A stretch of 55,588 bases of DNA from CAYSNP01 sp964432485. Its GTDB lineage: Bacteria > Bacillota > Clostridia > Christensenellales > DTU072. The number at the start of each line of letters is the position of its first letter. The first letter of the stretch is position 1. Below the pieces are notes generated by a model. That model saw only the letters and a program-made list of their open reading frames with translations, ran no database searches and was not told the origin of the DNA. Location of the stretch: assembly GCA_964432485.1 (NCBI GenBank), contig CAYSNP010000010.1, forward strand, positions 1-55,588. Reading direction: 5' to 3'. Of this stretch, positions 9,311-18,626 are shown one piece after another. Both the position numbers and the translations under genes were made by a program.

Positions 9311-12300
9311 ATGAAGAAGACAGGAAACAAAAAAACTATAATAGCAGTAATCTTGGTATTCTTGCTATTGTTTATTATGAGCGCATGTAATGAGCCTGTG
9401 GACGAGGATGATACGCCGGACGGCTCTCTTACCCCCACCAGGGATATGTTAGTTAACAACGGTACTTTTTATCTGGGACAGCATACCGCAGGTACAAATG
9501 TATATGTAAAAGACCAAGTGCCCGGCTGGAAAGCTAATTCCGGTTCAATTAGCTTCTCCGAAACAGAAGCGGGCGTAATAGACTTAACAAAAGATGTATT
9601 TGAAAGCAATTCCAGATATGTGCTGATGCCTGATGGTGAAATGAGCTATCCGGGGATAGCTCCAAGCACTCCCAAAGAAACTAAGGATGGCAAGACTGCT
9701 GATGAAGATACAGGAGCGCTTGCTATCTCCAATGTCAATAAAAGCAACAATTCAGGCAGCGTTTATTTTGCTACCTCTAGCGCCATTACCATAAAAAAGA
9801 ACACTTATTACCATTTAATTATAGATGTGTATACTGATATAACTGATGCTACTGTAGATGAGCATAAAGGCGCGTATATCTTTATTACAGGGGGTATTTA
9901 TTTCGAAATTCCTGCAATAAATACGGAAAAATCGTGGCAAACTTATGAGTTTTACCTTGAAGGCAACAATTATGAGGACCGCTCTATCAATATTGAATTG
10001 TGGTTAGGGCATGGTCCGGGATATATCGGCTCTCAAGAAGATGCTAATAGAAATCCCCGGATTACCACGGGCGTTGCATTGTTTGACAACATTATTTTAA
10101 CCGAATTAGCTAGCGAAAAAGATACTAATTTTAGCGAAGAAAAAGCAAACTTTCAAGATGTTGAGGAAAGCGGTCTGGTGAGGAAAGGCTCTTTAGTCTT
10201 TGCTGACCCTAATTTTACTTATGCACAAAAAATCAACAGCACCACCACCGTATCCAGCACTACCAGATATTATTATGGTGCTAAAGTTAATACTCCCCAA
10301 TTATATGACTTAATTATAGGTAAAGAAACGCTGGAGACGGGCGAGGATAGACCTACCGTTATTTCCGGCACTTCGGGCACTTACGGCATATTTGATATGA
10401 GTAAGTTTTGGGTAAAAGAAGATGACGAGTGGGTAGACTCCTTTAAAAAGCTAAATGGAGATTTCCGAGCTCCGGATATTGCTGACGAAGCTAAAGGTTT
10501 AATGAGCTTTGTAGGCAGAGGTGAGTTAGACGAATATCGGGCATTAATGATTTATCATAACAAACCCAGCGGAGCAGGCTATAAAAGCCAAAAGAAACTG
10601 GCTATAGAAGCCAATACCTATTACACCATTTCGGTATGGGTATATGTTTGGAAACCTGCTTATGAAGGCGAGATAGTGGAGACAGAGCCGTCTTTGGTAG
10701 AAGCTCCCGAGAAAGTAGAAAAGGCGGATAAAGTTGATGAGCCTGATGTAGTTCCTGACCCCGGAGAGGAAGCATCTCAAGAGGAGCAGGATGCCTATCA
10801 AGAGTATTTGGAGAAAAAAGAGGCTTATGAAAAGTATGTGGCATATGAGCAATATCTGGAAGATAAGCAAGATTATGACGACTACTTAAAGGAAAAAGAA
10901 AACTACGATAAATATCAAGAGTATTTAAATGCTCCCACAAGAGCGCAATTCAAACTTACCGGCTCTTCTGTGGAAGGCAATTTGGTAAGAGAGTCCGAAG
11001 GAGCGCCGGAAAATTATTTAAATAAATGGCAAAAGCTGGAGTTTAAGGTTAAAGGTACACAATTGTCCTCCAGATTCGTCAACCTTAGCTTTTGGTATGG
11101 CGAGGGTGTTGCAGGTGCTAGTACGCTTAGTATAGGCGGGGCATTGTTTGATAATCTTACTATAACCGTAGATGGCACGGTAGAGGACAATTCCGAGCTT
11201 GCAGGGCTTGATTATACTCCTATATCTACCTTAGAAAAAACTGATGACGATATGACAGGACTGATAGAGACTTCTGTTTCTGGAGATTATCAATCCATTG
11301 ACAACTATGACAGCTGGAAATTTGAGTTTGCTAAAGGTCTTAATGAAAACAATGACTTAATCGACTATGGCATTATCGACGGTGATGCAGCAATAAATAG
11401 TGAGAGATGGCAAGCGCTTGATATGGGCTTGGATATGCCCGGCACTATGATACTTAAAGATGAGTTGGGCGAAACGGTCAATTATAATGTGCTACTATTA
11501 AACAACTTAGATTATACCGCTGCTAGCTTGCGATATATAGGCGATCCTCAAAACACTTATGAAGAAATCAAGCCCAATAATTTTTACCGTATTTCTATGT
11601 GGGTAAAGATTCAAGGGATAGATAAAGGTCAAGGACTGACTATTAATCTGCTTAATGCAAACGATATTGACGATATTAAGACTGTTACCAGTATAAGCAA
11701 TATAAACAAAGCAGAGTGGCAAGAAGTTATCTTTTATGTAAAAGGTGATACCCTTGATGCCAACTCTATATCCTTAGAGTTTATAATGGGCACAGGCGAT
11801 ACTTTTACCCCTACCGAGCACTTAAAGGGAGCGGCTTTTGTTACTGCTATTATTATGCAGAGCATTGACTATAAAGAGTTTAACGATGCTGATACCAGCG
11901 ATTTTGCCAAAAAGTATACCTTTACTTCTACGCTAGATACTTCCAATACCGTTACCAATGGCTATTTTCAAAATGTGGACTATGAGGACACTATAAAGAA
12001 AGATAAGGACGCTTTTAACGACGACGGTATGCTAATAGGTGTAGCTACCCCTTCCAATTGGACTTTTAGCGAGCCTGTTACCTCTTTAGACAGACCTAAA
12101 AACCTAAAGATTGATAAAGAAAATAAAAAGCTAACTTGGGATGAGGTAAAAAAAGCGACCAGTTACGAAATATATGTTACCAACGCCGAAATAGAGCGTG
12201 GTGACGGCAAATATGAAATGCAATATGACAAGCTGGTTGCAACAATATATGTCAATCAACTGACTGAAGCAACAGAGCCCGAGTGGGACTTTGAAGGAAA

Positions 12301-14173
12301 AGGCGGTATCAACTACTATGATATTAGCTGCAGTTTTAAGATTAGAGCTATAACAAATGCTATTGTAGCAGACGACGGAAAAAATATTGAATACGGTATA
12401 AGCGATTACTCCCAGCCTATTGCCAGCGAAGGCGCAACCAAGTTAACAAGCGATATAGAGGCGGATGATTCTGACTACAAGGTAGAAAACGGTATAATTA
12501 ATACCCAATTTTATAAAGATAAGGCAGGCAAGTTTGGAGGAGATGCTAATTTATACCCCGAAGCTCAACTGGTAGATAATAAGTTTAGCTATTTTAGTAC
12601 TAAAAGCGATAACGCATTAATGCTTTCCAGCGAGTATTATACCAGAATAAGCTATTCTATGAGTTCCACTATTACATTAAGTGCCAACTCCTATTATGAG
12701 CTAAGCGTTTGGGTTAAGACTATAGGCTCAGATACAATGGCAAGCGTTACTGTCAACAATAGCTCCAATATTTTCTTTAAGAAAAGCTATACAGGCGAGG
12801 ACCCTAGCATTGACGGTAATTTTATTGGCTTTGTCAATATCAATACTAGCGGTAAATGGGTAAAATATACTTTTTATGCAGAAACCAGCGTTATTGCCGC
12901 TACCTTAAAGTTAGAGCTTGGACTGGGCAATAAATATGCTAAAGACCAAACTGACAGCGCAGGCAATACTGTTAAGGGCGGGCTTGCAAAAGGTACTGTA
13001 TTTTTTGACGATATTTACTTTAAGTCTATTGACGAAGATACCTATAAAAAGAAGCTAGAAGCAGATGAAAATACTAAAATAGAAATAGAAGAGTTCTTTA
13101 ATAACGATTTCATTTATAAGAATCTATTATATACTACCGACAGCTTTGATATTTATACCGAAGCGGCAACTGATAGCAAAAACGGGCATACCCCCAAAGA
13201 TTATACCCATTCCTTTGCACCGGACGCAGAAAGCGGAGATGAGATTATCTCGATATATGGCGTATTTAAGGCCGCTGAAATTAGTGCAGAACACGCTTAT
13301 ATCTACGAAGGTTTTGATACAAAAGAAGACAATCCTGACTATATTAAGCCTGACTTTATCCTTGAGCCATTTGGTATTGATGAGCTAAGAGCTTTCTTAA
13401 CAGGCTATGGAGATAATGTGCTGCTTATGGCCAACTTTTCTGATAAGACAGGGCAAAGCTATACTTCGTCCACTAAGACTTTGAATTCAGAATCTTACTA
13501 TAAAATCACTTTCTTTGCCAAAACTATGATGGATAAGGATAGTTTTGCGGAGTTTCGCTTTGAGCCGGGCAATGATACCGAAAATATAAGGACAATACGA
13601 ATTAACAATGAAGGCAAAGAGCTTAATACAGAAGGCTTTGTAGAATATACTATGTATGTTCACAATCCTCGCACCGGCAGTGTTTCCAGCAATAAGATTT
13701 CCTTCCATTTAGGCAGCAAAAAAGCGGGCGAAACCGAAGACAACTTTTTTGCGGGTATGTTAGTTATTGACAATGTATCTTTTGAACTTATAGAGAAAGA
13801 AGAATACGATACAGCAAGTGCCGCTTACGAACAATTTGCAGACAATGAGACGCTTTTGAATAATTCTATTATAAATATCTACGAGTTTAAGCAAGAAGAA
13901 GCGCCGGAAGAAGAGCCCCCTGAAGAAACTGAGCCGCCAAAGCAAAAATGGCAGTTTACCGACCAGATGTGGCTGCTTATATCCACTATTATTATTGGTG
14001 CGGCTATTGTGGCGGTAATGATTTCGGTTGGATATAAAAAGTTTAAGGCTAAGTATAAGAAAAAGGAAACTGTAGTAAGCAAGGTAGATACTGCAAAGAC
14101 AGTAGTTAAGGAAAGTCAAAAGCGCAAAGCTACCGCCAAAAAAGATATTAATTTGGACGAGTACAAAGATTAA
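9311..14173 (+). CDS. Giant multi-module lipoprotein with carbohydrate-binding-like domains (1620 aa)
   Basis: The start is the ATG with AAAGGTGG upstream (9297-9304); a TTG further upstream lacks a good site. The lipobox is IMSAC, with Cys26 as the lipidation site. The exported part holds about five jelly-roll-like modules. Each begins with an N-x-Y-Y motif (TYYHLIIDVY, TYYTISVWVY, FYRISMWVKI, SYYELSVWVK, SYYKITFFAK) and most end in a FDN or FDD strand, resembling CBM4/9-type folds. A Glu/Lys/Tyr-rich helical insert interrupts the second module (10676-10930). A fibronectin-III-like stretch (KNLKIDKENKKLTWDEV) begins near 12100. A transmembrane helix near 13965-14030 and a lysine-rich tail end it, so both ends appear membrane-attached. 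Glycan capture is inference; no catalytic domain was recognised. Confidence 0.8.
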   Translation: MKKTGNKKTIIAVILVFLLLFIMSACNEPVDEDDTPDGSLTPTRDMLVNNGTFYLGQHTAGTNVYVKDQVPGWKANSGSISFSETEAGVIDLTKDVFESNSRYVLMPDGEMSYPGIAPSTPKETKDGKTADEDTGALAISNVNKSNNSGSVYFATSSAITIKKNTYYHLIIDVYTDITDATVDEHKGAYIFITGGIYFEIPAINTEKSWQTYEFYLEGNNYEDRSINIELWLGHGPGYIGSQEDANRNPRITTGVALFDNIILTELASEKDTNFSEEKANFQDVEESGLVRKGSLVFADPNFTYAQKINSTTTVSSTTRYYYGAKVNTPQLYDLIIGKETLETGEDRPTVISGTSGTYGIFDMSKFWVKEDDEWVDSFKKLNGDFRAPDIADEAKGLMSFVGRGELDEYRALMIYHNKPSGAGYKSQKKLAIEANTYYTISVWVYVWKPAYEGEIVETEPSLVEAPEKVEKADKVDEPDVVPDPGEEASQEEQDAYQEYLEKKEAYEKYVAYEQYLEDKQDYDDYLKEKENYDKYQEYLNAPTRAQFKLTGSSVEGNLVRESEGAPENYLNKWQKLEFKVKGTQLSSRFVNLSFWYGEGVAGASTLSIGGALFDNLTITVDGTVEDNSELAGLDYTPISTLEKTDDDMTGLIETSVSGDYQSIDNYDSWKFEFAKGLNENNDLIDYGIIDGDAAINSERWQALDMGLDMPGTMILKDELGETVNYNVLLLNNLDYTAASLRYIGDPQNTYEEIKPNNFYRISMWVKIQGIDKGQGLTINLLNANDIDDIKTVTSISNINKAEWQEVIFYVKGDTLDANSISLEFIMGTGDTFTPTEHLKGAAFVTAIIMQSIDYKEFNDADTSDFAKKYTFTSTLDTSNTVTNGYFQNVDYEDTIKKDKDAFNDDGMLIGVATPSNWTFSEPVTSLDRPKNLKIDKENKKLTWDEVKKATSYEIYVTNAEIERGDGKYEMQYDKLVATIYVNQLTEATEPEWDFEGKGGINYYDISCSFKIRAITNAIVADDGKNIEYGISDYSQPIASEGATKLTSDIEADDSDYKVENGIINTQFYKDKAGKFGGDANLYPEAQLVDNKFSYFSTKSDNALMLSSEYYTRISYSMSSTITLSANSYYELSVWVKTIGSDTMASVTVNNSSNIFFKKSYTGEDPSIDGNFIGFVNINTSGKWVKYTFYAETSVIAATLKLELGLGNKYAKDQTDSAGNTVKGGLAKGTVFFDDIYFKSIDEDTYKKKLEADENTKIEIEEFFNNDFIYKNLLYTTDSFDIYTEAATDSKNGHTPKDYTHSFAPDAESGDEIISIYGVFKAAEISAEHAYIYEGFDTKEDNPDYIKPDFILEPFGIDELRAFLTGYGDNVLLMANFSDKTGQSYTSSTKTLNSESYYKITFFAKTMMDKDSFAEFRFEPGNDTENIRTIRINNEGKELNTEGFVEYTMYVHNPRTGSVSSNKISFHLGSKKAGETEDNFFAGMLVIDNVSFELIEKEEYDTASAAYEQFADNETLLNNSIINIYEFKQEEAPEEEPPEETEPPKQKWQFTDQMWLLISTIIIGAAIVAVMISVGYKKFKAKYKKKETVVSKVDTAKTVVKESQKRKATAKKDINLDEYKD

Positions 14174-14196
14174 TACTTGCAACTTAGTATAAAGAT

Positions 14197-14224
14197 AAAG
14201 GCTGCCAAGATTGGCAGCCTTTTA
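14197..14224. terminator. Bidirectional intrinsic terminator
   Basis: AAGGCTGCCA and TGGCAGCCTT form a 10-bp perfect stem around an AGAT loop, with T and A runs on the two flanks. It sits between the convergent lipoprotein and serine-hydrolase genes. Confidence 0.9.
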
Positions 14225-14250
14225 TTTTGTAATAATTATAATTTTGCCGC

Positions 14251-15840
14251 TTATAACACTTTTCCTTTTAGTTTAGGCTCAAGAAACTTCCCAAACTTTT
14301 TTAAGAAAAACTGCATAAACCTAACCATAACTTTGTTAGGGAACACATCGGGGAGAGAGCCTACTGCAATATCGTCCATAAGTTCTACCATACTGGGCGA
14401 GCTTGTGGCTGTAAACCTTACTTTATTACCTTTGAATGCTAACTTAATAATCCTTAATGCAACGCTTTCTAGTGGCCTTATCCAAACTTCCAGTATGTCG
14501 CCTTGCCAGCTTGCGCATCCTAACAGCGTAAACTCTTGAGATGCTATATATACCTTTTGAGCACGATTGCGCCCGTCCATGCCGCATTTTACGCTATAGC
14601 TTTTGCCTGCTTCTGTCCAAGAAAAAGTGAGAGTTTCTTTTGCAAAAACTAGTCTAATGTTATTGATATTTCCGCTGCGGTCTTTTGCCATAAAGAGCAC
14701 GGGCAAGGGTATCATGGACAAAGGCATACCTGCTAAGGTAAGCAGTTTGCTTTCTTTTAATTTTATTATCTTACCGTTGATGCGCTCTTCTATTGGGGGA
14801 CGCTCAGAGTAGGGCAAAAGGCGGGGCGGAGGATTCCTATACTGCTCTAGGGCTGATATTTGCTCTTTTGTGCTTTCACCCCCTTCCAATGCCGCAGGAA
14901 AATGCCGCCAAATACACCCTCTTACTATACCCAGCCCGTCAGGTTGACCTGCTGTCATAACTAAACAAGCATCATGCTTGGGCAGCGCAATCCCAAATTG
15001 CGAAAACATCCCGTCTACCCTAAAAGTATCTTCAACACTATTGCGCCAAAAGCAATAGCCATAACCGTAACTGGAGTCGTACCCCAAGATATGAGCATTG
15101 TCTATTTGCTTTTTTGTAGCTTCTATTGCCCACCATTCGGGCACAACTTGCTTGCCTGCAAACTTGCCTCCATCTTTATAGCATAGCGTGAATTTGGCAA
15201 AATCCTCCGGTGTAAGGTATAGCCCCCAGCCTCCCGCTTCTATACCTTTGGGGTCAGTTTCCCAAAAGGGGACAGCTATCCCCAAGGGTTGAAATAGTCG
15301 AGGGGTCAGGTATTCTGTTACACTTATCCCGGTAAGTTTGACAAGTATTGCGCAAAGCATATAGATATTTTCATTTACATATTTAAAGGTTGAGCCAGGC
15401 TCAAAGCGCCAAGTAGCCTTAAAGAAGTCTTGCACCCAATCTGATTTTGATTTATCCGTCAGCATGGAAGGTTCTTTGCCCGAACTCATAGTTAAAAGAT
15501 GCCTTACAGTCAAGCGAGCCAGCCTAGCATCAGGCTTTTTGGGCGCATATTTCGGAAAAATATTTATAATAGGGGTGTCAAGCGTAAGCAGCCCTTCGCT
15601 GATAGCAAAGCCAATAGCGGTACTTGTTACGCTTTTGGTAGCAGAATACATAGCATGCGGGGTATAAGCAGAATAGGGGTAAGTATAACTTTCAAAAGCT
15701 ACAGTATCCCCTTTAATAATAACAAAGGAATGATAATTGATATTGTTAGCTTGAAGCTCTGCAAAAAAATCAAGCAGTTTACTTGAAGATAACCCTACAT
15801 CTTCAGGGCATGCAGCCCTTTTTAGATTAAGTTTTTCCAC
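14251..15840 (-). CDS. Beta-lactamase-family serine hydrolase (class C fold)
   Basis: 529 aa. The first 340 or so residues form a class-C beta-lactamase/penicillin-binding-like domain. It contains the SxxK motif in SATKSVTS, the YVN motif in KYVNENIYML, and a late GMFSQFGIALP segment. The remaining 190 residues are beta-rich (KLLTLAGMPLSMIPLPVLF; LTFSWTEAGKSYSVKCG) and resemble the accessory domain of esterase EstB-type or peptide-hydrolysing relatives. There is no signal peptide, which suggests an intracellular esterase or peptidase rather than resistance to beta-lactams. A GTG at 15849 is possible, but AGGTGA lies about 6 nt before the GTG at 15840, so the latter is preferred. The substrate is unknown. 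Confidence 0.8.
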   Translation of the reverse strand: MEKLNLKRAACPEDVGLSSSKLLDFFAELQANNINYHSFVIIKGDTVAFESYTYPYSAYTPHAMYSATKSVTSTAIGFAISEGLLTLDTPIINIFPKYAPKKPDARLARLTVRHLLTMSSGKEPSMLTDKSKSDWVQDFFKATWRFEPGSTFKYVNENIYMLCAILVKLTGISVTEYLTPRLFQPLGIAVPFWETDPKGIEAGGWGLYLTPEDFAKFTLCYKDGGKFAGKQVVPEWWAIEATKKQIDNAHILGYDSSYGYGYCFWRNSVEDTFRVDGMFSQFGIALPKHDACLVMTAGQPDGLGIVRGCIWRHFPAALEGGESTKEQISALEQYRNPPPRLLPYSERPPIEERINGKIIKLKESKLLTLAGMPLSMIPLPVLFMAKDRSGNINNIRLVFAKETLTFSWTEAGKSYSVKCGMDGRNRAQKVYIASQEFTLLGCASWQGDILEVWIRPLESVALRIIKLAFKGNKVRFTATSSPSMVELMDDIAVGSLPDVFPNKVMVRFMQFFLKKFGKFLEPKLKGKVL

Positions 15841-15874
15841 TATTATCACCTGTTTTTAGAGCAAAGTTATGCAA

Positions 15875-17296
15875 TTAAGCTGTAAAATAGTCTAGCACAG
15901 TTTCAATCCAATCATACCATTTTGGCGTTCTGTTTTGCATATATTCATCCATTACCTCAAAAGATTCGGTTTCCATCTTTTCTTTAAAGTAACCGTTGAT
16001 ACCATAATGATTCACACCTTCAAGCAATACTATTTTAGAAGCGTCTTTTTCGCCGCCAATGCCTGTATAATGTGATACTGTACCGTCTCCATAGGTAGAT
16101 TTATAGGTTTCGTCAACCAGCTTTAGCTGTCCGTCATCGTTAGTTTCAAAATAAACTTTTATGGGTGTTTCTTTTCCCGTTCCATTGATATATGTTGTAT
16201 CCACCAATGTTGTAGACAAAACTTTTTCACCACTAGGCAAGGTAACTTTAATACTATCCAAGTAATCGGGCCAAGTGGCCAACTGAGGGCGAACCTTGCC
16301 ATTGCTCATTTTAGCCCAAGGTCTGGAGCAGTAAAAATCAAACAATTCCTGTTCGGTTGCAAATTGAACAGGCTGACCGTCGATAATGATTTCGGCCTTG
16401 CCGCCAATATTATCTACATTTATAAAATCAAATGAAGGCAAGAGCTGATAAGGTGCCCACATGTAAAGCATTGATAAGAATTGGTTTTGAAACACTTGCT
16501 CAAGTTTTCTTGTTAATTCTGACTCACCTAAGGTAGAAAGTAAAGAGTCTAACATATTATCAATATTTTCTAATTGCGTAATTGCGCTAAAAGAACCAAA
16601 ATAGGGTACACTATAGCTAATATATTTGGCCACTTTTGCCCTGTTCTTTTCTTTGTTAAGATAACAAGCGGCAACTTGCCCGCCATTGCTGTGTGCAACT
16701 AGAATTACTTCCCTGTATCTTTTGTTATTGATATACTCTTCAAGTCGTTGCGCACTCACCCTGTTATCAATTCGAAAATCATAATTGTATACTTGTACCT
16801 CATATTCTTCTCCATATTCTTTATGATATTCTTCATACAATTCCTTTTGAGCATTGATAACCCCATAGCGTAGCCTGCTTTTATTTTCCCAAGGTACAGG
16901 TTCAATAGTATCCACTTTAGGTACGCCATCCTCAGTCATTGCAATCAAATTCATTAAGCTGTCAGGTGCTCCATGGAAGTCATTTGCAAACAGCTTGATT
17001 ATTTGTTCCGATACGCTCTTTATTAGCAATAATGGCAAAATTGAGCCTAGATTTAGCCCTTCCTCGTTAATAAATGTCTTAAAATTCAAGTCGACATCAT
17101 AAAAAGGATCCCATGCTCCATTACCTGTCGAAGTATCATAAAGAGCGCTGGCCATTAGCCCGGGCAATATAATAATAGCTTTTTTTCTGCTATGTAAGTA
17201 ATAGCTGGTCCCTACAAAAGTACCCCCTACAGTTACAAGGATAATAATTACTGCTAATATGCCTTTAATAATCTTTTTGGATTTTGATATTGCCAT
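15875..17296 (-). CDS. Membrane-anchored LCAT-like alpha/beta hydrolase (lipase/acyltransferase)
   Basis: 473 aa. One N-terminal membrane segment (GILAVIIILVTVGGTFVG) leads into an alpha/beta hydrolase. The family signs of lecithin:cholesterol acyltransferase-like enzymes are visible: IILPGLMASALYD near the start, WDPF, the nucleophile elbow AHSNGG (Ser), GDGTVSHYTG (Asp) and GVNHYGING (His). It is likely to act on lipids or esters at the outer membrane face. The start is the ATG of MAISKSKK because AGGAGAAGG lies about 8 nt upstream; a longer frame to 17365 has no such site. It lies 34 bp upstream of the serine hydrolase in the same direction, so the two may be co-transcribed. Confidence 0.8.
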   Translation of the reverse strand: MAISKSKKIIKGILAVIIILVTVGGTFVGTSYYLHSRKKAIIILPGLMASALYDTSTGNGAWDPFYDVDLNFKTFINEEGLNLGSILPLLLIKSVSEQIIKLFANDFHGAPDSLMNLIAMTEDGVPKVDTIEPVPWENKSRLRYGVINAQKELYEEYHKEYGEEYEVQVYNYDFRIDNRVSAQRLEEYINNKRYREVILVAHSNGGQVAACYLNKEKNRAKVAKYISYSVPYFGSFSAITQLENIDNMLDSLLSTLGESELTRKLEQVFQNQFLSMLYMWAPYQLLPSFDFINVDNIGGKAEIIIDGQPVQFATEQELFDFYCSRPWAKMSNGKVRPQLATWPDYLDSIKVTLPSGEKVLSTTLVDTTYINGTGKETPIKVYFETNDDGQLKLVDETYKSTYGDGTVSHYTGIGGEKDASKIVLLEGVNHYGINGYFKEKMETESFEVMDEYMQNRTPKWYDWIETVLDYFTA

Positions 17297-17422
17297 AATA
17301 TAAACCTTCTCCTTTTTATTTAAAAAATACATAATTATTATATCACAGCGTCTGCGACAATTCAAGAGTTAGTTTTTTTTAGGCAGTAAAATTAATAAGC
17401 AGGCGCTTGCAAAACTAAATGC

Positions 17423-17447
17423 ATTGTGTTAAAATAATTAACACAAT
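17423..17447. promoter_or_regulatory. 10-bp perfect inverted repeat (operator-like)
   Basis: ATTGTGTTAA and TTAACACAAT flank 5 nt. It overlaps a candidate -10 (TAAAAT at 17430-17435, with TTGCAA at 17408-17413) pointing into the tRNA region. It also lies about 130 bp upstream of the minus-strand lipase. It resembles a Rex or TetR-type site in half-site sequence but is too widely spaced for a standard Rex box. The bound protein is unknown. Confidence 0.5.
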
Positions 17448-17456
17448 AAAACTTAC

Positions 17457-17515
17457 GCCGAAATGGTGGAATGGCAGACGCGGCGGACTCAAAAATTCGG
17501 CGCAGGATTCATAAC
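17457..17515 (+). pseudogene. Truncated tRNA-Leu remnant
   Basis: The 5' part of a tRNA-Leu is readable: acceptor strand GCCGAAA, D-arm GTGGAATGGCAGAC and an anticodon-loop-like CTCAAAA. The anticodon stem does not close well, and there is no T arm, 3' acceptor strand or CCA before the intact tRNA begins at 17526. The stretch ATGGCAGACGCG is identical to the intact copy. It is a decayed or recombined copy and unlikely to be functional. Confidence 0.65.
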
Positions 17516-17525
17516 TTAGCAAAAT

Positions 17526-17611
17526 GGCGGTGTGGCGAAATGGCAGACGCGCTTGACTCAAAATCAAGTTCGGGCAACTGAGTGTCGGTTCGAGTCCGAC
17601 CACCGCTACCA
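17526..17611 (+). tRNA. tRNA-Leu (anticodon CAA)
   Basis: 86 nt including an encoded CCA. The acceptor strands GGCGGTG and CACCGCT pair, with a G-T at the first position. The anticodon stem CTTGA/TCAAG encloses CTCAAAA, giving anticodon CAA (codon UUG). A long variable arm (GTTCGGGCAACTGAGT region) marks a class II tRNA. The T arm is GTCGG-TTCGAGT-CCGAC. An intrinsic terminator follows. Confidence 0.93.
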
Positions 17612-17617
17612 TATAAG

Positions 17618-17650
17618 AGCCCCGAGTTACTACTATACTCGGGGCTTTTT
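17618..17650 (+). terminator. Intrinsic terminator of the tRNA-Leu transcript
   Basis: AGCCCCGAG pairs perfectly with CTCGGGGCT around an 11-nt loop and is followed by a T run. Confidence 0.92.
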
Positions 17651-17711
17651 GTCTAAATAGCGTTTAGGCACTTTTTCAACTTATGAATTACAATATCTAA
17701 ATTATTGCATC

Positions 17712-17748
17712 TTGACTATAGACTTGTTAAGGTGCATAATATAAAAAG
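17712..17748 (+). promoter_or_regulatory. Promoter/operator of the ABC exporter operon
   Basis: TTGACT (17712-17717), 17-nt spacer, CATAAT (17735-17740). The block from TTGACTAT through CTTGTTA and GGTGCATAAT matches the promoter of the WYL regulator at 21079 in 31 of 37 positions. Because spacer bases are conserved as well as the hexamers, a common operator is likely. Confidence 0.75.
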
Positions 17749-17852
17749 CAAGAGCAATCCGCTGACATAGCAGTAAGTTAAATAATTACTTAAAATCACT
17801 TGCGAAAAAAGGCCGGGTTGTATATTTGTTCAAGGCTGGCAGGAGGGAGATT

Positions 17853-18617
17853 ATGGCAATTTTATTACAGACAAGCAAATTATCAAAGTCTTTTTTAAGC
17901 GGCAAGGTGCAGCAGCAAGTTTTGAAGGATTTGGACTTGAAAATCTACGAAAAGGATTTTACTGTTATAATGGGGCCTTCAGGCAGCGGCAAGTCCACGC
18001 TTTTGTATGCACTGAGCGGAATGGATACGCCGTCAGCTGGTGCGGTAATTTACAAAAGCGGCAAGGAAATCAATATTGCCAAACTTAATCAGGACCAGCT
18101 AGCTGACTTTAGAGCTAAAAACTGCGGTTTTGTTTTTCAGCAGATTTACCTTGTAGAAGGTATGTCGATATTAGATAATGTATTACTTAGTGGCTTGCTT
18201 AACAACAAAAATAAGCAAAAGGTTTTGGTAAAGGCTAAAAGTATTTTGCAAGCGGTGGGTATTGCTGAGTCTATGTTTAATAAATTTCCTTCGCAGCTTT
18301 CCGGCGGCGAAGCGCAAAGAGTCGGAGTAGCAAGAGCGGCAGTTACCAGCCCCAAAATCCTCTTTGCCGATGAGCCTACGGGTTCGCTTAATTCGCAGCA
18401 TTCTAATGCAGTTTTAGATATTTTAACTCAACTTAACAATCAAGGTCAAAGCATTGTTATGGTTACACACGATATAAACTCGGCAATACGCGCTAACAGA
18501 ATCCTTTATATAAAGGACGGTGCAATTTGCGGTGAGCTAAAGCTGGATAAATACACCACTGAGGATGAGGGCAGAAAAGTTAAAGTAAAAGACTTCCTTA
18601 CCCGATTAGGTTGGTAA
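17853..18617 (+). CDS. ABC transporter ATP-binding protein (MacB/LolD type)
   Basis: 254 aa. Walker A is GPSGSGKST, the signature is LSGGEAQRVGVARA, Walker B is ILFADEPTG and the switch histidine is in VTHD. The Q-loop is FVFQQIYLVEGMS. This is the LolD/MacB/FtsE branch that pairs with FtsX-type permeases. It powers extrusion or mechanical work on envelope substrates rather than classical import. The ATG has AGGAGGGAG about 4 nt upstream; an in-frame TTG at 17826 is less likely. The permease gene begins 9 bp after the stop, so the two form one transcript under the 17712 promoter. Confidence 0.93.
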   Translation: MAILLQTSKLSKSFLSGKVQQQVLKDLDLKIYEKDFTVIMGPSGSGKSTLLYALSGMDTPSAGAVIYKSGKEINIAKLNQDQLADFRAKNCGFVFQQIYLVEGMSILDNVLLSGLLNNKNKQKVLVKAKSILQAVGIAESMFNKFPSQLSGGEAQRVGVARAAVTSPKILFADEPTGSLNSQHSNAVLDILTQLNNQGQSIVMVTHDINSAIRANRILYIKDGAICGELKLDKYTTEDEGRKVKVKDFLTRLGW

Positions 18618-18626
18618 GGGGGCGTT

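Noticed and set aside
14251..15840. Beta-lactam resistance gene
   Set aside because: No signal peptide and an extra C-terminal beta domain point to an intracellular esterase or peptidase of the same fold.
17423..17447. Rex redox-repressor site
   Set aside because: Half-sites resemble Rex boxes, but the dyad spans 25 bp rather than the usual 18.
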